Shown piece after piece: positions 8,637-17,814 of a stretch of 64,000 nucleotides of DNA. Position 1 is the stretch's first letter. Each line of letters begins with the position of its first letter. A program made the position numbers and the translations under genes. A model generated the notes under the pieces. It ran no database searches. It saw nothing but the letters and a program-made list of their open reading frames with translations, and had not been told where the DNA came from. The stretch is from Pseudoduganella armeniaca (GTDB taxonomy: Bacteria; Pseudomonadota; Gammaproteobacteria; Burkholderiales; Burkholderiaceae_D), in the NCBI RefSeq assembly GCF_003028855.1, contig NZ_CP028324.1, positions 558,001-622,000 of the forward strand, read 5' to 3'.

Positions 8637-10067
8637 TTACTTATGCTTGACCGGCACGCCCGCCTGCACGATCTGCGACTCCGGCTTGGCCAGCTGGACG
8701 GGCTGGCCCTTCAGGTGGTTCAGCGCCTGGCGCAGCTGGAAGTCGTCCGCCGTGCCGTACTCCAGCGGCTTGCGTTTCTTCTCCAGTGCCAGGATGCGCA
8801 TCTGCTCTTCCAGCTCGTCGCGCTTGTCCTTGGCCGCTTCCGCCTCGCGGTCGTTGGACAGGTGTTTTTCCAGGTCCGCCTCGCGCATGCGCAGCGCGTT
8901 CAGGCCGTCGCCATCGGCGTATTCGTTGACGTTCAGGTCCGGCACGATGCCCTTGGCCTGGATCGAGCGGCCGTGCGGGGTGTAGTAGCGCGCCGTGGTC
9001 AGCTTCAGCGCCGTATCGGCCGTCAGCTGGCGAATCGTCTGCACCGAGCCCTTGCCGAAAGTCTGGCTGCCGATGATGGTGGCACGCTTGTAGTCCTGCA
9101 GCGCGCCGGCGACGATCTCCGAGGCCGAGGCGGACCCCGTGTTGACCAGCACCGCCAGCGGCACCCGCTTGACGGCTTCCGGCAGGCGCGCCAGCGCATC
9201 CGTATCGCTGCGCAGCGAGTAGTACTCGGGCCGCGCGTAGTAGATTTCCTTCATGTCCGGCAGCTGGCCATTGGTGGAGACGACCGGCGCATCCTTCGGC
9301 AGGAACGCGGCGGCCACACCGATGGCGCCCTGCAGCACGCCGCCGGGGTCGTTGCGCAGGTCCAGCACCAGGCCCTTCAGGTTCGGGTCCTGGCGGTACA
9401 GCTCCGTGATCTTGGCGGCCAGGTCGTCCACGGTCGGTTCCTGGAACTGCGCCACGCGCAGCCAGCCGTAGCCCGGCTCGACGATCTTGCCCTTGACGCT
9501 CTTCTGGTGGATTTCCTCCCGCACCAGGTTGAACGTGAGCGGTTGTGGCTCGTCCTTGCGCAGCACCGTCAGTGTGACCTTGCTGTGCGGTTCGCCGCGC
9601 ATGCGCTTGACCGATTCGTCCAGCGACAGGCCTTTCAAGGGAGTCTGGTCGAGGCGCGTGATCAGGTCGCCGGCCTTGATGCCGGCCCGGTAGGCGGGCG
9701 AATCCTCGATGGGGGAGACGATCTTGATGTAGCCGTCGTCGCTCTGGGCGATCTCGATGCCGAGGCCGACGAACTTGCCCTGCGAGCCCTCGCGCAGCTC
9801 GGCATAGGCTTTCTTGTCCAGGTAGGCGGAGTGCGGATCGAGCGAGGCGACCATGCCGGAGATGGCTTCGGTCAGCAGCTTCTTGTCGTCCACCTGCTCG
9901 ACGTAGTCGGATTTGATCAGGCCGTATACGTCGGCCAGCTGGCGCAGCTCTTCCAGCGGCAGGGCCGGCTCGGCGCGCTGCGCCAGTGCGGAGAACTGTA
10001 AGGAAACGGCAACGCCGGCCACGACACCCAAGGCGACCAGCCCGGAATTCTTCAGTTTCTTGCCCAT
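8637..10067 (-). CDS. ctpA: Carboxy-terminal processing protease CtpA (S41 family)
   Basis: The 476-residue protein begins with an uncleaved-anchor or signal helix (residues 8-29), followed by a PDZ domain at about 98-170 (GLGIEI, AGIKAGDLI) and the S41 protease core. The Ser/Lys dyad is Ser314 in GSASASEIVAGAL and Lys339 in TFGKGSVQ, with the expected 25-residue spacing. The enzyme works in the periplasm and removes C-terminal tails or degrades envelope proteins. The C-terminal 80 residues are charged and probably coiled-coil. A terminator follows immediately. Confidence 0.93.
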   Translation of the reverse strand: MGKKLKNSGLVALGVVAGVAVSLQFSALAQRAEPALPLEELRQLADVYGLIKSDYVEQVDDKKLLTEAISGMVASLDPHSAYLDKKAYAELREGSQGKFVGLGIEIAQSDDGYIKIVSPIEDSPAYRAGIKAGDLITRLDQTPLKGLSLDESVKRMRGEPHSKVTLTVLRKDEPQPLTFNLVREEIHQKSVKGKIVEPGYGWLRVAQFQEPTVDDLAAKITELYRQDPNLKGLVLDLRNDPGGVLQGAIGVAAAFLPKDAPVVSTNGQLPDMKEIYYARPEYYSLRSDTDALARLPEAVKRVPLAVLVNTGSASASEIVAGALQDYKRATIIGSQTFGKGSVQTIRQLTADTALKLTTARYYTPHGRSIQAKGIVPDLNVNEYADGDGLNALRMREADLEKHLSNDREAEAAKDKRDELEEQMRILALEKKRKPLEYGTADDFQLRQALNHLKGQPVQLAKPESQIVQAGVPVKHK

Positions 10068-10375
10068 GTATCACCTTCTGATGCGAGGGCGGTCACTCGA
10101 CCGCCATGCGATTCAGTATAAACCCGATTTTCAAAGGTCGTGCTGGCTGATCCTTGAAATGCGCGGCTTTTACGACGCTTTACTGGCAACCCTGCCGGAT
10201 TGCTCACGTTACGGCGAACGACGTCTTGTATGGCTAGCGTTAATGAGCGTAAGTAAATGTAAGAAAGGCGGAAGTGGTCCGGCCACCGTCCTACACTGGG
10301 CTTGTATTTCTCTCTACCCTGAAGTGGTTTTGGCCTGCGCTCCCCGCGCAGGCTTTTTTTTTGCACGGAGCATTC
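10068..10375. other. Intergenic region between ctpA and the Gly-rich protein gene
   Basis: This 308-bp divergent gap must hold the ctpA promoter (leftward) and the promoter of the rightward gene. The only clear element is the intrinsic terminator at 10333-10362. I see no convincing additional open frame. Confidence 0.5.
10333..10362 (+). terminator. Intrinsic terminator just before a start codon (possible attenuator)
   Basis: Perfect 8-bp arms GCCTGCGC (10333-10340) and GCGCAGGC (10346-10353), loop TCCCC, followed by nine T (10354-10362). The downstream start codon is at 10376 and its Shine-Dalgarno GGAG at 10367-10370. The terminator therefore sits inside the leader and would stop any transcript starting upstream before it reaches the ribosome site. 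Confidence 0.8.
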
Positions 10376-10939
10376 ATGAAGCTTTTTTTGCAACGTTCCA
10401 CGCGTCTGCTGGCCCTGGCCGCAGCGTTCTGCGGCTCTGCGCTGGCGACGCCCGTGATGGACTGGCGCGCGCCCGACCTGCTGATGATGGCGCCGGACCT
10501 GAAGGGCACGCTGAAGCTCAACGCCAACCAGGCCACCTTATGGAACCAGACCGAAAGCCGCACGCGCGCACTGCTGCGTGAACGCCAGTCGCGCCAGGAG
10601 CAGCTGCAGGCGCGCGCGCTGCAGGCCCTGCAGGCCAACGGCGTCGAGCTGCGCGCGCTGGCCGGCGCCCTCGATGGGGAGGACACGACGTTGCTGGCCG
10701 AGAACCACCAGTTGCGCGAATGGTGGCTGACGGTGAACGATGCACTGGACGACGTCCAGCGCCAGGCCGTCGCCGTGTTCCTGGCCGAGCAGTTGCAGCG
10801 CAAGCCGGAAGGGCCCGGCCGTGGCGACGGGCCGCCGCGCGGTGAGGCAGGTGGTGGCGGCCATGGCGGCCATAAGGGCGCTATGGGCGGTATGGGCGGC
10901 GGCCCCGGTGGCATCAATATCGGCCTGGGCGGGCGCTGA
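10376..10939 (+). CDS. Small periplasmic protein with Gly-rich C-terminus (Spy/CpxP-like in outline)
   Basis: The 187-residue product has a signal peptide (MKLFLQRSTRLLALAAAF, cleavage near ALA-TPV), a mostly helical charged middle (residues 45-145, rich in Gln, Arg, Glu and Leu) and a C-terminal tail of Gly, His and Met repeats (GGGGHGG, GGMGGGPGG). The helical body with Leu-Asn-x-x-Gln-x-x-x-Trp segments recalls Spy/CpxP-type periplasmic chaperones, but no LTxxQ motif is clear, so this is only a structural guess. The His/Met/Gly tail might bind metal. Start chosen for GGAG five bases upstream. Confidence 0.65.
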   Translation: MKLFLQRSTRLLALAAAFCGSALATPVMDWRAPDLLMMAPDLKGTLKLNANQATLWNQTESRTRALLRERQSRQEQLQARALQALQANGVELRALAGALDGEDTTLLAENHQLREWWLTVNDALDDVQRQAVAVFLAEQLQRKPEGPGRGDGPPRGEAGGGGHGGHKGAMGGMGGGPGGINIGLGGR

Positions 10940-11056
10940 CCGGAAAGTATCGAAAAGTAAAAAACGGCGGGGGTGCGACGCCGGCGTGCAAGCCGGCGCT
11001 TACAATGCCAGCGCGGCAGTACCGTCCGCCGCGCGACGTGCGATTTTCCGAACCTC

Positions 11057-13267
11057 ATGAACCAACTCACTCCCTTCGCCTGCGCCGCCCTGCTGGGCCT
11101 GGCCGGCACCGCCCTGGCCCAGACCGACCCGGCCACCGACAAGCCCACCACTACCACCACAGTCAAAGGCGCCGACCAGGTCGTGCCGCAAGTGACGATC
11201 ACCGGCGGTCGCCAGACCGAGATGGACGTGCGCCGCAATTCGACCGCCGCCAAGCAGATCTACGGCCGCGAGGAACTCGACCGCAACGGCGACTCCAACC
11301 TGGGCGATGTGCTGAAACGCCTGCCCGGGGTGACGATCGGCGGCCGGCCGGGCCGCGGCGGCGACGTGCGCATGCGCGGCCTGGGCAGCGGCTACACCCA
11401 GGTCCTCGTCAACGGCGAGCGCCCGCCCGCCGGCTTCTCGATGGAATCGATCTCGCCGGACCAGGTCGAGCGCATCGAAGTGATGCGCGGCCCGGTCGCG
11501 GAGCACAGCACGCGGGCGATCGCCGGCACGATCAACGTGGTGCTGCGCGAGGATTACGTCCAGCGCGACAACCAGCTGAAGGTATCGGACTCGCTCGAGT
11601 CGGGCCGCCATTCGCCCGAGCTGTCGATCACGGTGCCGGGCAAGTCGGGTGCCTTCGGCTATTCGCTGAACGGCTCGATCCGGCAGAACCGCCAGCATGA
11701 CGAGGGGCGCACCCACAACGTCGACACGCGCGACGACGGCACCGTCACGAAGGACCAGCAGGTGACGGACGAAAGCTCCGGCACGGGCAAGGCGATCCAC
11801 TTGGCGCCGCGCCTGTCGTATAAATTCGACAACGGCGACACCATCAACTTCCAGCCGTTCCTGATGTATAACACGCGCGACAGCGGCTCGTCGTCGACGC
11901 TGGTGCAGGCGGCGGGAAGCGCGGCGCCCGAGTATAACTTCGCCGAGCAGCAGTCGCACAACGACAGCACCTTCCTGCGCGGCTTCGGCAACTGGCTGCA
12001 CAAGATGGACGGCAACGCCAAGCTGGACGTCAAATTCGGCTTTGGTGCCGGCAAGATGGACAGCGACTCGCTGCGTAACCAGTACGACACGGCCGGCACC
12101 CTGCTGGACCGCTTTACCGATACCGACCAGACGCGCGACCGCAGCGTCAACATGGGCGGCAAGTACACGCGGCCGCTGGGCGCGGGTCACCTGCTGGCGG
12201 CCGGCTGGGACCTGGAAGCGAGCCACCGGGAACAGACCCGCGTCTCGCTCGATAAAAACGGCAACGCGCAGTTCGCCGATTCGGGCGACAACCTGACGGC
12301 CGACACCCGTCGCGTGGCCCTGTTCGCGCAGGACGAGTGGGACGTCACGCCGCAGTTCGGCATGTACGTGGGCCTGCGCTGGGAAGGCATCCGCACCACC
12401 AGCGAGCGCAGTAGCGGCAGCGTGAAAAACACCAGCAGCGTGTTCTCGCCGCTGCTGCACGGCGTCTGGCGCATCCCTGGTTCCGAGAAGGACCAGCTGC
12501 GCGCCAGCCTGACCAAGAGCTACAAGTCGCCCAACGTGCAGGACCTGATCGCGGCGCCGTTCCTGTCGCGCCTGAACAGCGCCACGCGGCCAGACCGCAG
12601 CGGCAATCCGGACCTCAAACCCGAACTGGCGACCGGGCTCGATCTCGCTTATGAGCATTACATCGGCCGCAGCGGCATCGTCAGCGCGGGCGGTTTTATT
12701 CGCGATATCGACAACCTGATCCGCCGCCAGCTGACCTTGCGCGACACCGAGCTGGGGCCGCGCTGGCTGTCCACGCCGGAAAACATCGGCCACGCCCGCA
12801 CCAGCGGCATCGAGCTGGAGGCGAAGTTCAAGCTCAACGAGCTCATTACCGACGCGCCGGACATCGACGTGCGCAGCAACTACAGCCGCTTCTGGTCGCG
12901 CGTGGACGGCATCCCCGGGCCGGACAACCGCCTCGACCAGCAAGCGAAGCAGACGGCCAACCTGGGCCTGGACTACCGCCTGAAGGTGGTGCCGCTGACG
13001 GTGGGCGGCAGCTACAACTGGACGCCGAGGATCCGTACGCAGACCAGCACCGAGCAGGTGGTAGAAACGGGCCAGAAGCGGGCGCTGGACGTGTACGCGC
13101 TGTGGAAGTTCGACGCCCGCACGCAGCTGCGCATCGCGGCCTCGAACGCGCTGGCCGAGGATGCGCCGGGCAGCAACCTGGTGTACGCTAACGGGCTCAC
13201 ATCGCGGGCGGACACGGTCAACCCGACGTTCGTGGTGTGGAGCGCGCGGCTGGAGACAAAATTTTAA
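11057..13267 (+). CDS. TonB-dependent outer-membrane receptor
   Basis: The 736-residue protein has a signal peptide (cleavage after ALAQ, residue 22), a plug domain (about 45-165, with the segments RLPGVTIGG, VRMRGLGSGYTQVLVNGERP and PDQVERIEVMRGPV) and a C-terminal beta barrel ending in L-E-T-K-F, whose terminal Phe is the usual outer-membrane signature. Such receptors import siderophores, haem, vitamins or glycans with TonB energy. Nothing in the sequence or context identifies the ligand; no Fur box or sigma/anti-sigma pair is adjacent. The ATG at 11057 directly precedes the signal peptide. Confidence 0.88.
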   Translation: MNQLTPFACAALLGLAGTALAQTDPATDKPTTTTTVKGADQVVPQVTITGGRQTEMDVRRNSTAAKQIYGREELDRNGDSNLGDVLKRLPGVTIGGRPGRGGDVRMRGLGSGYTQVLVNGERPPAGFSMESISPDQVERIEVMRGPVAEHSTRAIAGTINVVLREDYVQRDNQLKVSDSLESGRHSPELSITVPGKSGAFGYSLNGSIRQNRQHDEGRTHNVDTRDDGTVTKDQQVTDESSGTGKAIHLAPRLSYKFDNGDTINFQPFLMYNTRDSGSSSTLVQAAGSAAPEYNFAEQQSHNDSTFLRGFGNWLHKMDGNAKLDVKFGFGAGKMDSDSLRNQYDTAGTLLDRFTDTDQTRDRSVNMGGKYTRPLGAGHLLAAGWDLEASHREQTRVSLDKNGNAQFADSGDNLTADTRRVALFAQDEWDVTPQFGMYVGLRWEGIRTTSERSSGSVKNTSSVFSPLLHGVWRIPGSEKDQLRASLTKSYKSPNVQDLIAAPFLSRLNSATRPDRSGNPDLKPELATGLDLAYEHYIGRSGIVSAGGFIRDIDNLIRRQLTLRDTELGPRWLSTPENIGHARTSGIELEAKFKLNELITDAPDIDVRSNYSRFWSRVDGIPGPDNRLDQQAKQTANLGLDYRLKVVPLTVGGSYNWTPRIRTQTSTEQVVETGQKRALDVYALWKFDARTQLRIAASNALAEDAPGSNLVYANGLTSRADTVNPTFVVWSARLETKF

Positions 13268-13303
13268 GCCGGTCTGAATAAAACTGATTTTGAAAGCGGT
13301 AAC

Positions 13304-15331
13304 GTGAAACGACACCTGATTTCCCTCTCCCTGATCGCGGCCTTCGCCGCCACGGCGGCCCACGCCGCGGACAGCGCGGCCATCTCCGGCATCGACACCC
13401 AGTACATCGACCCGAGCGTGCGCGCGCAGGACGACTTCTTCGTGCACCTGAACGGCAAGTGGCTGAAGACGGCGGAGATCCCGGCCGACAAGTCGAGCTG
13501 GGGTTCGTTCGCCAAGCTGCGCGACGACACGCTGCCGCAACTGCGCGACATCGTCGAGGAACTGCAGAAGAAGAAGGGCCTGCAGGGCGACGAGCAGAAG
13601 ATCGCCGACCTGTACACGAGCTACATGGACGAGGCGAAGCTGGACCAGCTGGGCGTCAAGCCGCTGGCCGGCGAGCTGGCCCGCATTGCCGCGATCAAGG
13701 ACAAGAAGGCGCTGCCCGGCCTGATCGCGCACCTGACGCGCATCGGCGCGCCGACGCCGTACGCCGTGCGCGTCTCGCAGGACGCCCGGGAATCGACCCG
13801 CTACGCCGCCTACATGGCGCAAAGCGGCCTGGGTCTGCCGGACCGCGACTACTACCTGAAAAAGGACGACGCCAAGCTGGCGGACGCGCTGGCGAAGTAC
13901 GAGCAGCACGTCGCCAAGGTCCTGACCCTGGCCGGCGCCAAGGATGGTGCCGCGCAGGCGAAAGCCATCGTCGCGCTGGAGACCGCGCTGGCCGAGGCGC
14001 AGTGGACCAAGGTCGAGAACCGCGACCCCGTCAAGCGCTACAACAAGATCGCCATCGACAAGCTGGCCGAACTGGCGCCGGGCTACGACTGGAAGGCGGC
14101 GCTGGCCGCCTCCGGCATCGCCGGCAAGACCGACTACGTGATCGTCATGCAGCCCAGCTACCTGCAGGGCTTCGACAAGCTGGTGGCCTCGACCGACCTG
14201 GCCACGTGGAAGTCGTACCTGACGTGGCAGCTGTTGCGCGATGCGTCGCCCTACCTGTCGAAGCCGTTCGCCGACGCGCACTTCGCCTTCTACGGCACCG
14301 TGCTAACGGGCGTGACGGAGCAGCCGCCGCGCTGGAAGAAGGGCGTGGGCGTCGTCGAGGCGGCCATTGGCGAAGGCATGGGCAAGCTGTACACCGCCAA
14401 GCACTTCCCGGCCGAGCGCAAGGCGCGCATGGAAAAGCTGGTGCAGAACCTGCTGCTGGCCTACCAGCAGAGCATCGACACGCTGGACTGGATGGGCCCG
14501 GAGACCAAGAAGGAAGCGCAGGCCAAGCTGGCCAAGTTCACGCCGAAGATCGGCTATCCGGACAAATGGCGCGACTACAGCAAGCTGAAAATGAACGCGG
14601 GCGACCTGCTGGGCAACCTGCGCCGCGCGGCCGAATTCGACTATGCGCGCAACGTGGCGAAGCTGGGCCAACCGATCGACCGCAGCGAGTGGGGCATGAC
14701 GCCGCAGACGGTCAATGCCTACTACCGCTCGACGGCCAACGAGATCGTGTTCCCGGCCGCGATCCTGCAGCCGCCGTTCTTCGACGCGCGCGCCGATGAC
14801 GCCGTCAACTATGGCGCGATCGGCGCCGTGATCGGCCACGAGATCAGCCACGGCTTCGACGATTCGGGCAGCCAGTCCGACGGCGACGGTAACCTGCGCG
14901 ACTGGTGGACGGCGCAGGACCGCGCCAACTTCAAGGCCAAGACCGACGCGCTGGTCAAGCAGTACGACGCCTACAGCCCGCTGCCGGGCTATAACGTCAA
15001 CGGCAAGCTGACCCTGGGCGAGAACATCGCCGACAACTCCGGCCTGGCGATCGCGTACAAGGCGTACAAGCTGTCGCTGAATGGCCAGCCGGCCCCGGTG
15101 ATCGACAACCTGACGGGCGAGCAGCGCTTCTACATGGGCTTTGGCCAGGTATGGCGTTCGAAGATGCGCGAGGCGCAGCAGATCGTGCAGCTGAAAACCG
15201 ACCCGCACTCGCCGGGCCAGTTCCGCGCCAATGGCACCGTCGTCAACCAGCCCGGCTTCTACGAGGCGTTCGGCGTGAAGGAAGGCGACAAGCTGTACGT
15301 CAAGCCGGAACAGCGCGTGATCATCTGGTAA
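13304..15331 (+). CDS. M13 family zinc metallopeptidase, paralogue 1
   Basis: This 675-residue secreted peptidase belongs to the neprilysin/PepO family. It has a signal peptide (cleavage near AHA-AD), the zinc motif H-E-I-S-H starting at about residue 512, the third zinc ligand in GENIADNSG, and the substrate-binding N-A-Y-Y motif upstream. The start is GTG at 13304, just before a clean signal peptide. It follows the receptor by 36 bp, ends in its own terminator and is followed by a close paralogue. One difference from paralogue 2 is DDSGSQSDGDG where the other has DDQGAQYDGDG after the zinc motif. Confidence 0.92.
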   Translation: MKRHLISLSLIAAFAATAAHAADSAAISGIDTQYIDPSVRAQDDFFVHLNGKWLKTAEIPADKSSWGSFAKLRDDTLPQLRDIVEELQKKKGLQGDEQKIADLYTSYMDEAKLDQLGVKPLAGELARIAAIKDKKALPGLIAHLTRIGAPTPYAVRVSQDARESTRYAAYMAQSGLGLPDRDYYLKKDDAKLADALAKYEQHVAKVLTLAGAKDGAAQAKAIVALETALAEAQWTKVENRDPVKRYNKIAIDKLAELAPGYDWKAALAASGIAGKTDYVIVMQPSYLQGFDKLVASTDLATWKSYLTWQLLRDASPYLSKPFADAHFAFYGTVLTGVTEQPPRWKKGVGVVEAAIGEGMGKLYTAKHFPAERKARMEKLVQNLLLAYQQSIDTLDWMGPETKKEAQAKLAKFTPKIGYPDKWRDYSKLKMNAGDLLGNLRRAAEFDYARNVAKLGQPIDRSEWGMTPQTVNAYYRSTANEIVFPAAILQPPFFDARADDAVNYGAIGAVIGHEISHGFDDSGSQSDGDGNLRDWWTAQDRANFKAKTDALVKQYDAYSPLPGYNVNGKLTLGENIADNSGLAIAYKAYKLSLNGQPAPVIDNLTGEQRFYMGFGQVWRSKMREAQQIVQLKTDPHSPGQFRANGTVVNQPGFYEAFGVKEGDKLYVKPEQRVIIW

Positions 15332-15344
15332 ACGCCGCGAGTCC

Positions 15345-15369
15345 AAAAGGCCACATTCGTGGCCTTTTT
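15345..15369 (+). terminator. Rho-independent terminator between the two M13 genes
   Basis: Arms GGCCAC (15349-15354) and GTGGCC (15359-15364), extended by A/T pairs, with a four-base loop and a T-run. It separates the paralogues into two transcription units. Confidence 0.8.
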
Positions 15370-15453
15370 GTTATGCGGCCGTTGGGCCGTATGCTATTGT
15401 CGGTGGCCGGCGCTGACCGGTCATACCACTGTCATATAGAAGAGGGAAATATC

Positions 15454-17523
15454 TTGAAACGACATCTTTTGAGTGCATTAACGCTGAGCCTGTTGGCCGG
15501 CGTCTGCGGCGTTGCCGGCGCGGCCGACAAGGCCCCCGCGAGCAAGCCGGGAGCCGGGGCAATGGCCTCTGGCATTGCAGTCGAGTATATCGATCCATCC
15601 GTGCGGGCGCAGGACGACTTCTTCGTTCACACGAATGGCAAGTGGCTGAAGACGACGGAAATCCCGGCCGATAAATCGAGCTGGGGCTCGTTCGCCAAGC
15701 TGCGCGAGGACATCCAGCCGCAGCTGCGCGCCATCATCGAGCGCGCGGCGGCCAGCGCCGCCGCCGGCAAGGGCGACGCGGACCAGCAGCGCATCGGCGA
15801 TTTCTACGCCAGCTTCATGGACGAGGCGCGCGTCGAGCAGCTCGGCGCCGCGCCGATCAAGGACGACCTGGCGAAGATCGCCGCCATCACCGACAAGAAA
15901 GCGCTGCCGCAGCTGATCGCGCAATTCAACCGCTATGGCGTGACCGCACCGATGGGCTTCGCCATCCACCAGGACAACAAGGATTCGACCAAGTACGTGG
16001 CCGACTTCTTCCAGAGTGGCCTGGGCCTGCCGGACCGCGACTACTACCTGAAGAAGGACGACACCAAGCTGGCCGAAGCCCTGGCGAAGTACGAGCAGCA
16101 CGTGGCCAAGATGCTGACCCTGGCGGGCGACGCCAAGGCGGCGGACAACGCCAAGGCCATCGTGGGGTTCGAAACGGAACTGGCGAAGATCCAGTGGACC
16201 AAGGTCGAACTGCGCGATCCGGTCAAGGCCTACAATAAATACGACATCGCCAAGGTCGGCGAACTGATGCCGGGCTTCGACTGGAACGCCTACCTGGCCG
16301 CCACGGGCGTGCAGGGCAAGGTGAGCTACGTGATCGTCGGCCAACCGACTTACTTCCAGGCGCTCGACAAACTGCTGGCCGCGACGCCGCTGGAAACGCT
16401 GAAGGCGTATGCGCAATGGCACACGGTGCGGGAAGCGGCGCCATACCTGTCGAAGCAGTTCGTCGACACCAACTTCGAGTTCTACGGCACGGTGCTGTCG
16501 GGCGTGACGGAAAACCGTCCGCGCTGGAAGCGCGCCGTCAGCGCCACCGAAGCGGCCGTGGGCGAGAGCATCGGCAAGATCTACGTGGCCGAGCACTTCC
16601 CGCCCGAACACAAGGCGCGCATGGAAAAGCTGGTCAACAACCTGCTGGTCGCGTTCAAGCAGAGCATCAACACGCTGGACTGGATGACGCCGGCCACGAA
16701 AAAGGAAGCGCAAGGCAAGCTGGGCAAGTTCATGACCAAGATCGGCTACCCGAACAAGTGGCTGGACTACTCGACGCTGACGGTCAAGCGCGACGACTTG
16801 CTGGGCAACGTGAAGCGCGGCACCGAATTCAACTACAACAAGGAGTTGAACAAGCTGGGCAAACCGATCGATCGCGACGAATGGCTGATGACGCCGCAGA
16901 CGGTCAATGCGTATTACAACCCGGAGTTGAACGAGATCGTCTTCCCGGCCTCGATCCTGCAGCCGCCCTTCTTCGATCCGAAGGCCGATGACGCGGTCAA
17001 TTATGGTGCCATCGGCGGCGTGATCGGCCACGAGATCAGCCACGGCTTCGACGACCAGGGCGCCCAGTACGACGGCGACGGCAACCTGCGCGACTGGTGG
17101 AGCGCGGCCGATCACAAGAACTTCAAGGCCAAGACCGGCCAGCTGGTGGCGCAGTACAGCGCCTACAGCCCGCTGCCGGGCTACAACGTCAACGGCGAGC
17201 TGACCCTGGGCGAGAACATCGGCGACAACTCCGGCCTGGCCGTGGCCTATAAAGCCTACAAGCTGTCGCTGAAGGGCAAGAAGGCGCCGGTGATCGACGG
17301 CCTGACGGGCGACCAGCGCTTCTACATGGGCTGGTCGCAGGTGTGGCGCATGAAAGTGCGCGAGCCGGCCCTGATCCAGCAGATCAAGACCGACCCCCAC
17401 GCGCCGGGCCAGTTCCGCGCCAACGGCACGATGCGCAACCAGCCGGGCTTCTACGAAGCGTTCAAGGTCAAGAATGGCGACAAGATGTACCTGCCGCCGA
17501 AAGAGCGCGTGATCATCTGGTAA
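15454..17523 (+). CDS. M13 family zinc metallopeptidase, paralogue 2
   Basis: The 689-residue secreted peptidase is closely similar to the preceding gene over its whole length. The zinc motif H-E-I-S-H starts at about residue 526 and GENIGDNSG follows. The start is a TTG at 15454: it is preceded by the strong ribosome site AGAGGGA (15441-15447), and the reading continues into a typical signal peptide (MKRHLLSALTLSLLAG); no ATG lies at a suitable place. The pair looks like a tandem duplication. Physiological substrates are unknown; family members cut short peptides in the periplasm. Confidence 0.9.
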   Translation: MKRHLLSALTLSLLAGVCGVAGAADKAPASKPGAGAMASGIAVEYIDPSVRAQDDFFVHTNGKWLKTTEIPADKSSWGSFAKLREDIQPQLRAIIERAAASAAAGKGDADQQRIGDFYASFMDEARVEQLGAAPIKDDLAKIAAITDKKALPQLIAQFNRYGVTAPMGFAIHQDNKDSTKYVADFFQSGLGLPDRDYYLKKDDTKLAEALAKYEQHVAKMLTLAGDAKAADNAKAIVGFETELAKIQWTKVELRDPVKAYNKYDIAKVGELMPGFDWNAYLAATGVQGKVSYVIVGQPTYFQALDKLLAATPLETLKAYAQWHTVREAAPYLSKQFVDTNFEFYGTVLSGVTENRPRWKRAVSATEAAVGESIGKIYVAEHFPPEHKARMEKLVNNLLVAFKQSINTLDWMTPATKKEAQGKLGKFMTKIGYPNKWLDYSTLTVKRDDLLGNVKRGTEFNYNKELNKLGKPIDRDEWLMTPQTVNAYYNPELNEIVFPASILQPPFFDPKADDAVNYGAIGGVIGHEISHGFDDQGAQYDGDGNLRDWWSAADHKNFKAKTGQLVAQYSAYSPLPGYNVNGELTLGENIGDNSGLAVAYKAYKLSLKGKKAPVIDGLTGDQRFYMGWSQVWRMKVREPALIQQIKTDPHAPGQFRANGTMRNQPGFYEAFKVKNGDKMYLPPKERVIIW

Positions 17524-17584
17524 TGGCGCTCGCGGCCATATTTATTGGGCCGCTTGCGCATGGTTCAACCCAGGACCGGAAACT

Positions 17585-17611
17585 GGGGTCAGACCCGCCG
17601 GGTCTGACCCC
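17585..17611. repeat. Intergenic palindrome GGGGTCAGACCC
   Basis: Perfect 12-bp arms (17585-17596 and 17600-17611) with a three-base loop. It lies between the M13 gene and the convergent cytochrome gene. The GGGGTCAG end recurs in the palindrome at 31993. Confidence 0.8.
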
Positions 17612-17686
17612 GGCTTCTGCCTTGGGGTGAAAAAAAGGTTCGCGGCACCTGCATTCCGGCGAATCCGCCGCCGGCCTTGTAGGCTT

Positions 17687-17714
17687 GGGGTCTGTCCCTT
17701 CAGGGACTGACCCC
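17687..17714. repeat. Intergenic imperfect palindrome
   Basis: Arms GGGGTCTGTCCCT (17687-17699) and AGGGACTGACCCC (17702-17714) pair with one mismatch. The right arm ends in CTGACCCC, as in the element 76 bp earlier, so the two appear to belong to one family. Confidence 0.7.
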
Positions 17715-17766
17715 GGTTTTTATCCAAGGCCTCGGCGCAGTGGGTTTTTGCATCCGCGATAACCAT

Positions 17767-17801
17767 AAAAAAAGACCGCTCCGAGGAGCGGTCTTTTTTT
17801 T
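17767..17801. terminator. Bidirectional intrinsic terminator
   Basis: Stem GACCGCTC (17774-17781) and GAGCGGTC (17786-17793), flanked by an A-run on the left and eight T on the right. It can end both the rightward peptidase and the leftward cytochrome transcript. Confidence 0.85.
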
Positions 17802-17814
17802 CAGCCAGCGAACC

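Noticed and set aside
11000..14281. A very long open frame antisense to the receptor and first M13 gene (over 1000 codons)
   Set aside because: It lies opposite two well-supported genes, is rich in Arg, Ala, His and Gln as expected from reversed high-GC codons, and has no recognisable domain.
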